NCBI RefSeq assembly: GCF_023555005.1
Contig: NZ_JAMJPJ010000003.1
Coordinates: 118,053-182,052, forward strand
Length of the DNA stretch: 64,000 nt
Direction of reading: 5' to 3'
Source: Halomonas llamarensis
GTDB lineage: Bacteria > Pseudomonadota > Gammaproteobacteria > Pseudomonadales > Halomonadaceae
Part shown: positions 1-8,946 of the stretch, piece after piece
Numbering within the stretch: the first letter of the stretch is position 1
Layout of the letters: the number at the start of each line of letters is the position of its first letter
Position numbers and translations under genes: made by a program
Notes under the pieces: generated by a model
Database searches by the model: none
Seen by the model: only the letters and a program-made list of their open reading frames with translations
Told to the model about the DNA's origin: nothing

Positions 1-245
1 CCGTCGATTTCTCAAACGGAACCATCTATCTCCCTAGCCGTGACTCGGCCTCACTTGACGTTGAGCGCCTAAAAGATGTCAACGACGTAGTCGCACTGGA
101 AACGCTGCTGTCGCAAAAGGCCGGGCAGCCGGTGCGACTGAATAACGAGCTGCTCATGGTGGAAGAGGTCGAAAGCCTCGATGTTGCCATGGCGATGGTG
201 CGTATGTCCGGCGTATTAGACGACGAGAAACTCGCCACCATGTAG
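1..245 (+). CDS. C-terminal end of an unrecognised protein (5' end outside window)
   Basis: An open frame runs from the left edge (codons starting at base 3) to a TAG at 243-245, giving about 80 residues. The sequence is acidic, with several Val/Glu/Asp-rich stretches and a tail ending DDEKLATM. It has no membrane segment and no cysteine. I do not recognise the family from this fragment. It converges on the minus-strand glycerophosphodiesterase, with 28 bases between the two stops. The frame is believable because it is open across the whole interval with codon use like its neighbours, but the overlapping minus-strand frame is also open, so the call is moderate. Confidence 0.55.
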   Translation, partial: VDFSNGTIYLPSRDSASLDVERLKDVNDVVALETLLSQKAGQPVRLNNELLMVEEVESLDVAMAMVRMSGVLDDEKLATM

Positions 246-273
246 ATGAAGCTAACGTTAGCGCCAGTATATT

Positions 274-1047
274 TCATCGATTTGCCTTATCTTGTTGGCT
301 ATTTAGGTAGCGCTGAAACGTCGCCGGGTCATCCGTAAACGCGCTTGAAACACCCCATGCCCAGTACGGGTGAAACGCACTTGGGTCGTTGACGGTGTAG
401 CAAAGGAGTTGGTAACCCGCGACGCGTACCGCGTTGGCGTGATGGCGTGACAACCGTGGCCAGTGGCAATGCACGCTATAAGCGTCGATGGCCTCGCACT
501 GAGATCGCCAGTTGGCAGGTAGTGCACGAAAGAGTGCGCCCAATGCGAGTTCCTGTGCATTGGCGTGTTGGCGGCAGCGTTTCAGCGCTTGAATATCAAA
601 CGATGAAACAAGCAACCGTTCGGGCGATAGTGCTGACATCAATAGGGGAATGACGCGGTCGACCAGTGCTTCGCCGTCACGGCCTTGGTTGACTTTAAGC
701 TCTATATTAACTCCCATGGTGAGCGTGTCTAAAAGCGCCAACATGGATTTCAAACTGGCCATACGCTCTCCGCGAAAGGTATCGCCAAACCAACTGCCCA
801 CGTCAAGCTGGCAGGCTTGCGACCAGCTTAAACGGCTTATATCTCCCTGCCCATCCGAGCAGCGCGTAACGTCTTTGTCGTGCCAAATAACCGCTGTGCC
901 ATCGCCAAGAAGTTGCACGTCAAGCTCTACCCAGCGCGCACCTATATCATGCGCAGCTTTAACGGCGGCCAGGGTGTTTTCCGGCGCCGCAGACGAATAA
1001 CCGCGGTGAGTAATTAAGGCGGGCAGTGAGATTTCTGGGTGCATCAT
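274..1047 (-). CDS. Soluble glycerophosphodiester phosphodiesterase (UgpQ/GDPD family)
   Basis: Hydrolyses glycerophosphodiesters from phospholipid turnover to glycerol-3-phosphate and an alcohol. The 257-residue product shows the GDPD signatures in order: THRGYS near residue 13 (catalytic His), PENTLAA, the metal-binding ELDVQ near 42, WHDKD near 55 (second catalytic His), then DVGSWFG and IELK. There is no signal peptide or membrane segment, so it is cytosolic like E. coli UgpQ, and its length is close to that enzyme. The start has two adjacent Met codons and no strong ribosome site, so it is uncertain by a codon. A second, membrane-anchored GDPD gene lies at 39518-41401. No ugp transport genes are next to it, so its substrate source is unclear. 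Confidence 0.9.
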   Translation of the reverse strand: MMHPEISLPALITHRGYSSAAPENTLAAVKAAHDIGARWVELDVQLLGDGTAVIWHDKDVTRCSDGQGDISRLSWSQACQLDVGSWFGDTFRGERMASLKSMLALLDTLTMGVNIELKVNQGRDGEALVDRVIPLLMSALSPERLLVSSFDIQALKRCRQHANAQELALGALFRALPANWRSQCEAIDAYSVHCHWPRLSRHHANAVRVAGYQLLCYTVNDPSAFHPYWAWGVSSAFTDDPATFQRYLNSQQDKANR

Positions 1048-1177
1048 GAACGTTCCATTAGCCGTCGGCGATCAATATAGCCGGAGTTTATCATGCGCAT
1101 TGTTACCGCCGCGTTGCGCAGCCGTCTCGACAGCGTTAGCGTGCAATACTTCCCAATAAAAAAGGAGCTCCACCTGT

Positions 1178-2155
1178 ATGTCTCAACGGATTCAGTTTAC
1201 TCAAACCGGCGGTTCAGAAGTGCTTGAACTGGTCGAAGCAAGCCCAGATGCGCCAGCGGCTGGCGAAGTCCGTATTGCCAATAAGGCGATTGGCCTTAAT
1301 TTTATCGATATTTATTTTCGCACCGGGCTTTACCCTGCGCCCGCTATGCCCTCGGGTTTAGGCACCGAAGGCGCTGGTGTGGTGGATGCGGTGGGCGAGG
1401 GCGTGACCCATCTGAAAGAAGGCGACAGGGTAGCTTACGCCCAAGGCCCGCTGGGGGCATACGCCGAGCACCATACGCTCCCCGCCGCCAAAGTCGTTAC
1501 ACTGCCCGATTTTGTTGATTTTGAAACCGCGGCGGCCAGTATGCTGAAAGGCCTAACTGTGCAGTATTTGCTGCGCCAAACCTATGAACTCAAGGGCGGC
1601 GAAACCATTTTGTTTCATGCCGCGGCCGGCGGCGTTGGCTCGATTGCCTGTCAGTGGGCTAAGGCGTTAGGCATAAAGCTGATTGGCACGGTCAGCTCCG
1701 CCGAGAAAGCCGCATTGGCGGAAAAAAACGGCGCCTGGGCGACTATCAACTATACCGAAGAGGATGTCGTGGAGCGCGTGCGCGAGCTAACCAACGGTGA
1801 GATGTGCGACGTCGTTTACGACTCGGTGGGTAAAGATACCTGGGAAATGTCGCTGGACTGCCTGAAACCGCGTGCCTTGATGGTCAGCTTTGGCAACGCG
1901 TCCGGACCTGTCGATGGCGTGAATATCGGCATTCTTAATAAGAAAGGCTCGCTTTTTGTTACCCGCCCCAGTTTGAACGGTTACGCGGATACCCGTGAGC
2001 GCCTTGAGATGATGTGCGAAGATTTCTTTGCCATGCTCGAGAGTGGCAAGATCCATATCGACGTGACCAACCGCTACCCACTCGCGGAAGCAGGCAAGGC
2101 GCAGGATGCCTTGCAAAACCGTAAGACTACCGGATCAACCGTGTTATTACCCTAA
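1178..2155 (+). CDS. qor: NADPH:quinone reductase, zinc-independent MDR family (Qor-like)
   Basis: Medium-chain dehydrogenase/reductase of 325 residues, the usual length of E. coli Qor. The N-terminal GroES-like fold (to about residue 120) has no structural zinc cysteine cluster. The Rossmann domain has the nucleotide loop AAAGGVGSIACQWAK near residue 150, as in quinone and crotonyl-CoA reductases. The family carries out one-electron reduction of quinones with NADPH in the cytosol. AAGGAG at about 1161-1166 sits at good spacing before the ATG. It is a single gene, convergent with the RpiR regulator. The exact substrate cannot be read from sequence. Confidence 0.88.
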   Translation: MSQRIQFTQTGGSEVLELVEASPDAPAAGEVRIANKAIGLNFIDIYFRTGLYPAPAMPSGLGTEGAGVVDAVGEGVTHLKEGDRVAYAQGPLGAYAEHHTLPAAKVVTLPDFVDFETAAASMLKGLTVQYLLRQTYELKGGETILFHAAAGGVGSIACQWAKALGIKLIGTVSSAEKAALAEKNGAWATINYTEEDVVERVRELTNGEMCDVVYDSVGKDTWEMSLDCLKPRALMVSFGNASGPVDGVNIGILNKKGSLFVTRPSLNGYADTRERLEMMCEDFFAMLESGKIHIDVTNRYPLAEAGKAQDALQNRKTTGSTVLLP

Positions 2156-2177
2156 TAGAGTTGCCCTAAAACGCAAA

Positions 2178-2202
2178 ACCGCCCTCGCAAGGCGGGGGCG
2201 GT
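2178..2202 (-). terminator. Rho-independent terminator of the RpiR gene, possibly bidirectional
   Basis: A 7-bp GC-rich stem (accgccc at 2178-2184 with gggcggt at 2196-2202) lies between two convergent genes. Read on the minus strand it is followed by a T-rich run (tttgcgtttt), so it best serves the regulator gene. Confidence 0.7.
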
Positions 2203-2286
2203 GGGCGAACAGGCTATTCTTAGGCTAAGTTAAGCAGCGAGGCAACCAGTACTGGGAAGCGTAGCACAAGTGTGCTTGCATCACCG

Positions 2287-3213
2287 CTAGTCCACGTCGA
2301 CATAGGCACCCATGTGGCGCATGCGTTGCTCAAATGTCGAAACGTTGTCGACCAAATCGTTAGGGCCGAAGGCGACACATTCCGCCAAAATCGCTTCGAT
2401 CAGCGTAATCGCTGATAGAATCGAGGGGAAGAAGTGAGGGGTCGCATTGGCGACGTTGAACGTGATTTGCGCGCCCGGCACCAGAGGGGATCGCATAGTG
2501 TCCGTCACCACGATGGCTTTTACCCCGTTAGCACGGGTGACGTCTAGCGCTTTAACCGTTTCGGCACAGTAAGGTTCAAAGCCGAAAACGACCACCACAT
2601 CGTCCTCATCAAAACGGTCAAGCTCGGTCAAAAGCCCGCCTTCTAAGCCGCGAATGAGATGGATATCCGGTATGGCGATGCGCCCTACATAAGCAAAGTG
2701 GTAGGCGCATGCAAAGGTATCGCGAAACCCAACCACTGCCACTTGTCGTGCCCCTAGAATCATCTGGGCGGCCTCGCGAACGCGTGATTGATTATCAGCG
2801 GTAAATAGACGACCGATATTATAGAACGCGGCATCACCCACATCGAGAAACACTTGGTCATCGGTGTGACTGGCTAAGTTACGTAACTGGCTGGCACGCC
2901 CGGAAAACTCAACAGGCCCTGCCTGCACCGCCGACTGGAACACTTCGCGAAAAAGTTCGTAGCTTTCAAACCCGAGTCTTTTGGCCAGGCGGACAAGCGT
3001 AGAGGGAGTCACTTTTGCGGCGGCGGCGGATTTACGAATCGATTGAAAGGCAATATCGAGTGGGTGATCTAGAACATAACCTGCAGCCAGCTTTAGCTGA
3101 GGGCTAAGGTCTGGGTAAGCCTCTGCCAGCTGTTGATTAATCTCATCTGGGCGTACAGAGCGTGTCGTATCGGACAGGGACTCTGCTGGGTCATGCTGAG
3201 TAGGGTTTGACAT
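2287..3213 (-). CDS. RpiR/MurR-family transcriptional regulator (HTH + SIS domain)
   Basis: A 308-residue regulator with an N-terminal RpiR-type helix-turn-helix (about residues 20-95, including the stretch TPSTLVRLAKRLGF) and a C-terminal SIS sugar-isomerase-like domain that usually binds a phosphosugar or similar effector. I chose the ATG at 3211-3213 because a consensus GAGGAG lies 7 bases upstream. The frame can be extended to 3351, but the extra 46 residues do not look like protein and cover the divergent promoter region. It faces the acyl-CoA ligase/crotonase operon, and the shared intergenic region holds three copies of a palindromic site. I therefore infer that it controls that operon and possibly itself. 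The effector is unknown. Confidence 0.87.
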   Translation of the reverse strand: MSNPTQHDPAESLSDTTRSVRPDEINQQLAEAYPDLSPQLKLAAGYVLDHPLDIAFQSIRKSAAAAKVTPSTLVRLAKRLGFESYELFREVFQSAVQAGPVEFSGRASQLRNLASHTDDQVFLDVGDAAFYNIGRLFTADNQSRVREAAQMILGARQVAVVGFRDTFACAYHFAYVGRIAIPDIHLIRGLEGGLLTELDRFDEDDVVVVFGFEPYCAETVKALDVTRANGVKAIVVTDTMRSPLVPGAQITFNVANATPHFFPSILSAITLIEAILAECVAFGPNDLVDNVSTFEQRMRHMGAYVDVD

Positions 3214-3344
3214 ACATGGCTCCTCAATCCTCGGCAGCATGCGAAAAAGTGGGGCATTGTAACCTACGACCAGCACGGAAGGCAGCGCTGTATCGAGCGT
3301 GGAGGGGGGGGGGTGGCACATTTGTTTCGCTGATGTATAGTAAC

Positions 3345-3437
3345 GATACATATGTATTGACTAAGCATGATGTCCTGGAATACGATGCGAATAATACAAA
3401 CGTATTCAAAAAAGTTATTTTTGATACAAATGTTTTG
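3345..3437. promoter_or_regulatory. Three copies of a 15-bp near-palindromic operator
   Basis: Three matching sites lie between the divergent regulator and the acyl-CoA operon: gatacatatgtattg (3345-3359), aatacaaacgtattc (3393-3407) and gatacaaatgttttg (3423-3437). The shared pattern is RATACAWAYGTWTTS. The core of the first, atacatatgtat, is a perfect 12-bp palindrome. Start-to-start spacing is 48 and 30 bases. The positions suit cooperative binding by a dimeric regulator, most simply the RpiR protein encoded next to them. The rest of the intergenic stretch (3214-3507) shows a 10-G run at 3304-3313 and nothing else I recognise. Confidence 0.6.
3357..3386 (+). promoter_or_regulatory. Candidate sigma-70 promoter of the acyl-CoA operon
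   Basis: TTGACT at 3357-3362 and TACGAT at 3381-3386 are separated by 18 bases. Site 1 of the operator overlaps the -35 and site 2 would lie at the start point, an arrangement suited to repression. This is an inference from spacing and similarity only. Confidence 0.4.
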
Positions 3438-3507
3438 AAAAGCACGTTGGCTTCTTTGCAACGTCCATTCATGCTTAACGATTCATTGCGGGCCTTTTAC
3501 TACCTTT

Positions 3508-4353
3508 ATGCCGATTCACGACCTCTCACACGTCCCATCTCGCCTTACGCTGACAGCCGATGCGATACCACCCTATGAAACGCTGCTGGTTTGTTTGCAT
3601 GAGCAGGTGCTCGAAATTCGCTTTAATCGCCCGCACCGGCTCAATGCGGTGGTGGAAGTACTTTATACCGAGCTGCTTAATGCACTCGCCTTGGCTGAGC
3701 GGGCGGAAAATGTGCGTGCCGTGGTGTTAACCGGCGAGGGACGAGCATTTTGCGTTGGCGCTGATATGAAAGCGCATGGCGGCGCTGCGCGCACACTTTA
3801 TCAGCGCCGCCAGTATTTACAGTTGGGCAACGATGTGTGTGAAGCGATTTATCGGCTGAAAAAGCCCGTGGTGGCCGCGGTCAATGGTTACGCCTTGGGT
3901 GCTGGGGCAGAAATAGCGGTGGCCTGTGACTTTATTGTGATGGCTGAAAACGCACAGATCGGTTTTCCCGAGACGAGTATTGGTACCTGCGTAGGCGGTG
4001 GCGTCTCGAAGGTTTTACCACAAATGGTCGGGCTCACGCAGGCGCGTCGGCTGCTGTTCACCGGTGAGAAAATTACCGGCACAGAAGCAGCGCGTATTTC
4101 AATGGCTCTGGCCGCTTACCCGCAGGATCAGCTGCTTGCCGAAGCCCATGCGCTCGGCGCAAAGCTCGCCAAGCAGGCACCGGTGTCGATGGCCATGCTC
4201 AAGCGGTTGGTAAATGTTAGTAGCGCGAACGATGTCGAGAGTCATCTTCAGCAAGAGTTAGACGCCATTTTCACCTGCTCGGCCACGGATGACTGGCAGG
4301 AGGGCGTGGATGCTTTTGCACAAAAGCGAATGCCGAACTTCCAAGGCCGTTAA
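3508..4353 (+). CDS. Enoyl-CoA hydratase/isomerase (crotonase family), first gene of acyl-CoA operon
   Basis: A 281-residue crotonase, close to the usual 260 plus a short N-terminal extension. It has the first oxyanion-hole segment AFCVGADM near residue 81 and the second, NGYALGAGAEIAVACD, near 124. Both acidic positions of classical enoyl-CoA hydratases are kept (Glu in GAGAE and Glu in GFPETSIG). The usual PGxGG turn is replaced by CVGGG. The C-terminus (ATDDWQEGVDAFAQKR) is typical of true hydratases, so hydration of a 2-enoyl-CoA is the most likely reaction. The start is weakly supported because no clear ribosome site precedes the ATG. It is followed after 62 bases by the CoA ligase and then a second crotonase. 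Confidence 0.82.
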   Translation: MPIHDLSHVPSRLTLTADAIPPYETLLVCLHEQVLEIRFNRPHRLNAVVEVLYTELLNALALAERAENVRAVVLTGEGRAFCVGADMKAHGGAARTLYQRRQYLQLGNDVCEAIYRLKKPVVAAVNGYALGAGAEIAVACDFIVMAENAQIGFPETSIGTCVGGGVSKVLPQMVGLTQARRLLFTGEKITGTEAARISMALAAYPQDQLLAEAHALGAKLAKQAPVSMAMLKRLVNVSSANDVESHLQQELDAIFTCSATDDWQEGVDAFAQKRMPNFQGR

Positions 4354-4415
4354 CCCTGTTTGTTTTTATCGACTCAATACATCCTCGCTGTATAGCAAAA
4401 GTTAAAGGTTTAGGC

Positions 4416-6578
4416 ATGAATCCGATTGAAGGCCACCTTCCCCTGCGTAGCCCGCTTCACGATATTCTAGCGCCCACCGGTATTGCCGTGGTGGGGGCGT
4501 CTGCTGACCCAACCAAACGCGGCTATAAAGCCATGGTGGGGCTAATCAAGGACGGTTACCAAGGCGAGATTTACCCCGTTAACCTCAAGGCCGATAAAAT
4601 TTTAGGGGTGAAAGCCTGGCCATCGGTGATGGAGATTCCAGGGAATCCAGCGCTTGCGCTGATTTGTACGCCAGCGTCGACCGTGCCGGAGTTGGTAGCC
4701 GAGTGCGGCCGCCGTGGCATCAAAGGCGCGGTGATTCTCGCCAGCGGCTTTGGCGAAACGGGGGAGGCGGGTGCAAGCCTTGAGCAGGAAATGATGGCCA
4801 AGGCGTGCGCTCATGGCGTGCGCATTATTGGCCCGAATACCTCGGGGATGTTCAACCTGCATCACCGAGTGAACTTACTTGCGCTGAATAACGTCAAGCC
4901 AGGCGATATCGGTATTGTCTCGCAGTCGGGCAATATGCTGTTGTCGCTGGCATTGGAGGCGCAGCATAACGGCCAAGTCGGCTTTAGCACTTATATTGGC
5001 CCGGGAAACCAGAGCGATATCGGCTTTAATGATTATCTGCGCTATCTCGGCGAGGATGAGCACACTCGTGTGGCCACGCTTTATGTGGAAGGCTTTCGCG
5101 ATGGACGCAAGTTCCTGCAGGTTGCCCGCGATGTGACGGCGATGAAACCGGTGGTGGTGTACAAATCGGGCGCCACTGAGCAGGGGCAAAAGGCTGCTAG
5201 CTCGCATACTGGGGCACTGGCGGGCAGCTATCAAATGACGGTAGACCTGCTGCGTCAGTCTGGCGTGAGCGTGGTGCAGTACTCCGATGAAATTCTCCCG
5301 GTGGCCGAAGGCTTGGGCCTTTTACAAAAAGCGCGCGGCAAGCGGGTGGCGGTGATCGCCGATGGTGGGGGGCAGGCCACGATTGCCTCCGACCGCTTAG
5401 TCGAAGCCGGGCTAACGCTTGCCGAGCTCTCGGATGATACGCGTAACAAACTGCGCGATATTCTGTTCCCGCAGGCGTCGACCACCAACCCTGTGGACGT
5501 TGCGGGCACATCGGATGCCAACCCGTCACTGCTGGCAACGTGCATGGAGATTGTCGCCGCCGACGATAATGTCGACAGTATTTTTCTCGTTGGGATGTTC
5601 GGCGGCTACAGCTTGCGCTTTGCCGAGTCACTGCTGGGTGACGAGATGCGCGGCGCCGAGGCGATGGTGGATCTCTCAAAGAAAACGGCAAAACCGCTGG
5701 TGGTTTACAGCCTTTATGCGCCGGTCAAACCGCCTGCACTTCGGCGCTTACATGAAGCGGGCCTGCCGGTTTATACCTCAATCGAGCATGCCGTGCGAGT
5801 ACTGGCAGCACTCGGTGAGCGTGGTGAGTATCTAGCGCAATGCGCTACATTGATGCCTCAAAAGCAGGCGCTGCCCACGGAAAAGGGTCGAGCGTTATTT
5901 ATCCAGGCGCAAGCTCAGAGGCGTGATTTTTTAGAGTTTGAAGCAAAAATGCTGCTGGCAGAGCACGGTATTCGCGTACCGGTCGAGCACGTCGTTCGCC
6001 GTGCCGACGAGCTTGGCGACATTGCCTGTGAGTTTGGCGCTCAGCCGTTGGCGATGAAGGTGGTATCGAAAGATATTTTGCATAAATCCGATGCGGGTGG
6101 CGTGAAGCTCAATCTGGCGGGTGAAGCAGCATTGCAGAATGGCTTTGATCAGATCATGGCGTCAGCGCGGGCCTATGATGCCAACGCCGATATTGAGGGC
6201 GTATTGATAACGCCCATGGCGCAAAAGGGCGTTGAGGTGATCATCGGTATGATACGGGACCCGATTTTCGGCTCGGTGTTGATGTTTGGCCTTGGCGGCG
6301 TATTTGTCGAGATTCTTGAAGATGTGGCTTTCCGCGCTATACCCCTTAGCCATCATGATGCCGCCTCAATGGTGGAGCAAATCAAAGCGAAGAAACTCTT
6401 TGAAGGCGTGCGCGGGGCATCAGCAATTGATAAAGAGGCACTTGTTGAGCTTCTGCTCAGCGTATCGCGTATCGTTGAAGCTTACCCGCAGATTGCTGAA
6501 CTCGATCTCAACCCGGTGATTGCCTACCCCGATGGTTACGCCGTGGTGGACGCGCGAATTATTGTTAAGGAGTCCTAA
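4416..6578 (+). CDS. NDP-forming acyl-CoA synthetase (acetate--CoA ligase family, fused alpha/beta)
   Basis: A 720-residue fused enzyme. Domains in order: CoA-binding Rossmann domain (about 17-115, with IAVVGASADPTKRGYKAM), succinyl-CoA-ligase-like domain (about 165-300, with the phosphorylated-His loop SSHTGALAGS), a second flavodoxin-like part, and a C-terminal ATP-grasp domain (about 495-715). Members activate carboxylic acids with ATP or GTP through a phosphohistidine. The family includes acetate enzymes and FerA, the feruloyl-CoA synthetase of Sphingobium SYK-6. Flanking crotonases suggest that the acid made into a thioester is then hydrated or cleaved. That is inference, and the acid is not identifiable here. 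Its TAA overlaps the next ATG by one base. Confidence 0.87.
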   Translation: MNPIEGHLPLRSPLHDILAPTGIAVVGASADPTKRGYKAMVGLIKDGYQGEIYPVNLKADKILGVKAWPSVMEIPGNPALALICTPASTVPELVAECGRRGIKGAVILASGFGETGEAGASLEQEMMAKACAHGVRIIGPNTSGMFNLHHRVNLLALNNVKPGDIGIVSQSGNMLLSLALEAQHNGQVGFSTYIGPGNQSDIGFNDYLRYLGEDEHTRVATLYVEGFRDGRKFLQVARDVTAMKPVVVYKSGATEQGQKAASSHTGALAGSYQMTVDLLRQSGVSVVQYSDEILPVAEGLGLLQKARGKRVAVIADGGGQATIASDRLVEAGLTLAELSDDTRNKLRDILFPQASTTNPVDVAGTSDANPSLLATCMEIVAADDNVDSIFLVGMFGGYSLRFAESLLGDEMRGAEAMVDLSKKTAKPLVVYSLYAPVKPPALRRLHEAGLPVYTSIEHAVRVLAALGERGEYLAQCATLMPQKQALPTEKGRALFIQAQAQRRDFLEFEAKMLLAEHGIRVPVEHVVRRADELGDIACEFGAQPLAMKVVSKDILHKSDAGGVKLNLAGEAALQNGFDQIMASARAYDANADIEGVLITPMAQKGVEVIIGMIRDPIFGSVLMFGLGGVFVEILEDVAFRAIPLSHHDAASMVEQIKAKKLFEGVRGASAIDKEALVELLLSVSRIVEAYPQIAELDLNPVIAYPDGYAVVDARIIVKES

Positions 6579-7378
6579 TGACACTACCGACGCTACAAGA
6601 TGCCACGTTGACGTTAGAGCATCGCATCGCGACGTTAACCCTAAACCGCCACGATGTACGTAACGCCTTAACCGGGACGGCGCTGGTTGACGATATTGTG
6701 GCGGTGGCCGAATGGGTCAACCGCTGCGACGACGTATCAGTACTCTTGATTACTGGCTCGGGTTCCGCGTTCTCTGCCGGTGGAAACGTTAAAGACATGG
6801 CCAACCGCGGGGGTGATTTTGCTGGCAATGCTGCTGAAGTGGCCGAGCGCTACCGCCGTGGTATTCAACGCATACCGCTAGCATTGCAAGACGTAGAGGT
6901 ACCGATCATCGCGGCGGTGAATGGCCCGGCGATTGGCGCGGGCTTTGATCTGGCCAATATGGCGGATATCCGTATTGCCTCACGCAAGGCGAAGTTCGGC
7001 GAGACATTTCTTAATCTAGGCATCATTCCCGGCGATGGCGGTGCTTGGTTTATGCAGCGTTTGATCGGTTACCAGCGCGCGTTTGAGCTTACGCTTTCCG
7101 GCCGCATCATCGACGCCGAAGAAGCAAAAGCCTATGGCATTGTGCTAGAAGTGGCCGAGCCAGAAGCGCTGATGGATGCGGCATTGGCACATGCCGAGCG
7201 TATAGCCGCGAAGCCGCCCAAAGCCACGCGGCTGACCAAACGGCTGATGAAAATGGCGCCCAATATGGAGCTGAAAGGCTTTCTTGACGTCTGTGCCACC
7301 TTTCAAGGCATGTGCCATAACGAACCGGAACATTTAGACGCCGTGAATAAAATGCTGGATAGCATGGCGAAAAAATAA
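6578..7378 (+). CDS. Crotonase-family enzyme, third gene of acyl-CoA operon
   Basis: A 266-residue crotonase-fold protein translationally coupled to the CoA ligase (TAATG overlap, AAGGAG just upstream). Oxyanion-hole segments are visible: SAFSAGGNVKDM near 65 and NGPAIGAGFDLANMAD near 110. It differs from the first gene of the operon. The Glu of the GGGxE position is Asp here (GAGFD), and the second catalytic Glu position is Phe (GETFLNLGIIPGDGG). It is therefore probably not a simple hydratase; an isomerase, a hydratase-lyase or another crotonase reaction is possible. Having two unlike crotonases around one ligase argues for a dedicated short pathway for one acid. Confidence 0.82.
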   Translation: MTLPTLQDATLTLEHRIATLTLNRHDVRNALTGTALVDDIVAVAEWVNRCDDVSVLLITGSGSAFSAGGNVKDMANRGGDFAGNAAEVAERYRRGIQRIPLALQDVEVPIIAAVNGPAIGAGFDLANMADIRIASRKAKFGETFLNLGIIPGDGGAWFMQRLIGYQRAFELTLSGRIIDAEEAKAYGIVLEVAEPEALMDAALAHAERIAAKPPKATRLTKRLMKMAPNMELKGFLDVCATFQGMCHNEPEHLDAVNKMLDSMAKK

Positions 7379-7499
7379 GCGCTAAAAATCACGTATTTTC
7401 CCGTTCGCTTTCCGTTAGTGCCTTCGTCAGTTTATGAATGAGCCGCTTGCGCGTATCATCTTAAGCGAAAGCCTAATCAATTGACGAGGAGTGCCACGA

Positions 7500-8300
7500 A
7501 TGGAAGGGGTGAAGCATATTGTCGCCGTTGCCTCGGGCAAAGGTGGCGTGGGTAAATCCACGGTAACGGTTAATTTAGCCCTGGCGCTGTCGGCGCAGGG
7601 CTACCGCGTAGGCGTGTTGGACGCCGATATTTATGGCCCCAGCCAGGCGCAAATGCTCGGCGTGAAAGAAGGCGAGCGCCCTCAGGCCGCAGGGGAAGAT
7701 AAATTTTTCCCGCTTGAAGCCCACGGCATTCAAGCTATGTCGATGGCGTTTTTGGTCAATACCCGCGAGCCCATGGTGTGGCGCGGCCCCATGGTCGTTG
7801 GTGCCTTTCAACAGCTCTTAAACCAAACTCAGTGGGATAATCTTGACTTTCTGCTCATCGATATGCCCCCCGGTACGGGTGATATTCAGCTGACGCTCTC
7901 TCAGCGCGTGCCGGTGTCTGGGGCTGTTATCGTCACAACACCGCAGGATATTGCGTTGCTGGATGCGCGTAAGGGTATCGAGATGTTCCGCAAGGTTAAC
8001 GTGCCAGTGCTTGGTATCGTCGAGAACATGAGCACCTATCACTGTGAAAATTGCGGCCACGAAGCGCCCATTTTTGGTACCGGTGGGGGTGAGCGGATTG
8101 CAGACGAATATGAAACCCAGGTGCTTGGGCGCTTACCGCTGAGTCTGTCCATTCGTGAACTAGCGGATTCCGGCAATCCGAGTGTGATATCTGAGCCAGA
8201 TAGCCCCGTGAGCCAAACATTTGGCGAGATCGCTAAGCGTGTCGCTTCTGAGGTAGATGGCGCCGCCGAGCAAGGCCCGACGATTTCTTTTAGTGAGTGA
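7500..8300 (+). CDS. apbC: Iron-sulfur cluster carrier ApbC/Mrp (P-loop ATPase)
   Basis: A 266-residue cytosolic carrier that holds and delivers [4Fe-4S] clusters. It shows the deviant Walker [12 protein letters not shown] near residue 13, [18 protein letters not shown] and [10 protein letters not shown], and the CxxC pair CENC near 180 that holds the cluster between two subunits. The N-terminal MIP18/DUF59 domain of longer Mrp proteins is absent. The start is the ATG at 7500: GAGGAG at 7486-7491 is at the right distance for it, while the upstream GTG at 7491 overlaps that site. It is followed 10 bases later by dcd, so the two may be co-transcribed. Confidence 0.92.
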   Translation: MEGVKHIVAVASGKGGVGKSTVTVNLALALSAQGYRVGVLDADIYGPSQAQMLGVKEGERPQAAGEDKFFPLEAHGIQAMSMAFLVNTREPMVWRGPMVVGAFQQLLNQTQWDNLDFLLIDMPPGTGDIQLTLSQRVPVSGAVIVTTPQDIALLDARKGIEMFRKVNVPVLGIVENMSTYHCENCGHEAPIFGTGGGERIADEYETQVLGRLPLSLSIRELADSGNPSVISEPDSPVSQTFGEIAKRVASEVDGAAEQGPTISFSE

Positions 8301-8310
8301 TAGCAACACA

Positions 8311-8877
8311 ATGAGCATTAAATCGGATAAATGGATTCGTCGCATGGCCGCCAGTGATGCCATGATTGAGCCTTTTGAAGCACAGCAGGTACGCTACGTT
8401 GATGGTCAGCGCGTGATCTCATACGGCACATCAAGCTATGGTTACGATGTGCGATGCGCCGATGATTTTAAGGTGTTCACCAATATTCACTCGGCGGTGG
8501 TCGACCCGAAAGGGTTTGACGATAAGAGTTTTGTCGATGTGAAAGGGGATGTCTGCGTTATTCCACCTAACTCTTTCGCGCTAGCGCGCACGGTAGAATA
8601 TTTCCGTATTCCTCGCAGCGTGCTGACCATTTGCTTGGGCAAATCGACTTACGCGCGCTGTGGGATTATTGTCAACGTAACGCCGCTTGAGCCCGAGTGG
8701 GAAGGGCACGTAACGTTGGAATTTTCCAATACTACTAACTTGCCAGCCAAAATCTACGCCAACGAAGGCGTGGCGCAAATGCTCTTTTTGGAATCCGATG
8801 AGATTTGCGAAATGTCCTATAAAGACCGGGGCGGTAAGTACATGGGCCAACGGGGCGTGACACTCCCTCGAACCTAA
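8311..8877 (+). CDS. dcd: dCTP deaminase
   Basis: Deaminates dCTP to dUTP for dTTP synthesis. It has 188 residues, the length of the Pseudomonas enzyme. Active-site residues are Ser112 and Arg116 in [10 protein letters not shown] and Glu137 in HVTLEFSN. A Gly-rich tail (GGKYMGQRG) closes the site. The start at ATG 8311 gives the conserved N-terminus [13 protein letters not shown]; the frame opens 54 bases earlier inside apbC, but that extension is not conserved-looking. A strong hairpin terminator follows. Confidence 0.95.
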   Translation: MSIKSDKWIRRMAASDAMIEPFEAQQVRYVDGQRVISYGTSSYGYDVRCADDFKVFTNIHSAVVDPKGFDDKSFVDVKGDVCVIPPNSFALARTVEYFRIPRSVLTICLGKSTYARCGIIVNVTPLEPEWEGHVTLEFSNTTNLPAKIYANEGVAQMLFLESDEICEMSYKDRGGKYMGQRGVTLPRT

Positions 8878-8899
8878 AAAGCAAAGCAACACAACACAT

Positions 8900-8934
8900 A
8901 ACGGCGCTTAGCGACGAAACGCTCAAGCGCCGTT
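8900..8934. terminator. Bidirectional terminator between dcd and purN
   Basis: A perfect 10-bp stem (aacggcgctt at 8900-8909 with aagcgccgtt at 8925-8934) carries a further 4-bp inner stem around a short loop. It sits between convergent genes. T-rich sequence follows on the plus strand (gttgtgttt) and A/C-rich sequence precedes it. Confidence 0.75.
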
Positions 8935-8946
8935 GTTGTGTTTGGC

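Noticed and set aside
3214..3351. 46-codon N-terminal extension of the RpiR regulator
   Set aside because: A GAGGAG ribosome site fits the ATG at 3213; the extension reads through the divergent control region and its long G run.
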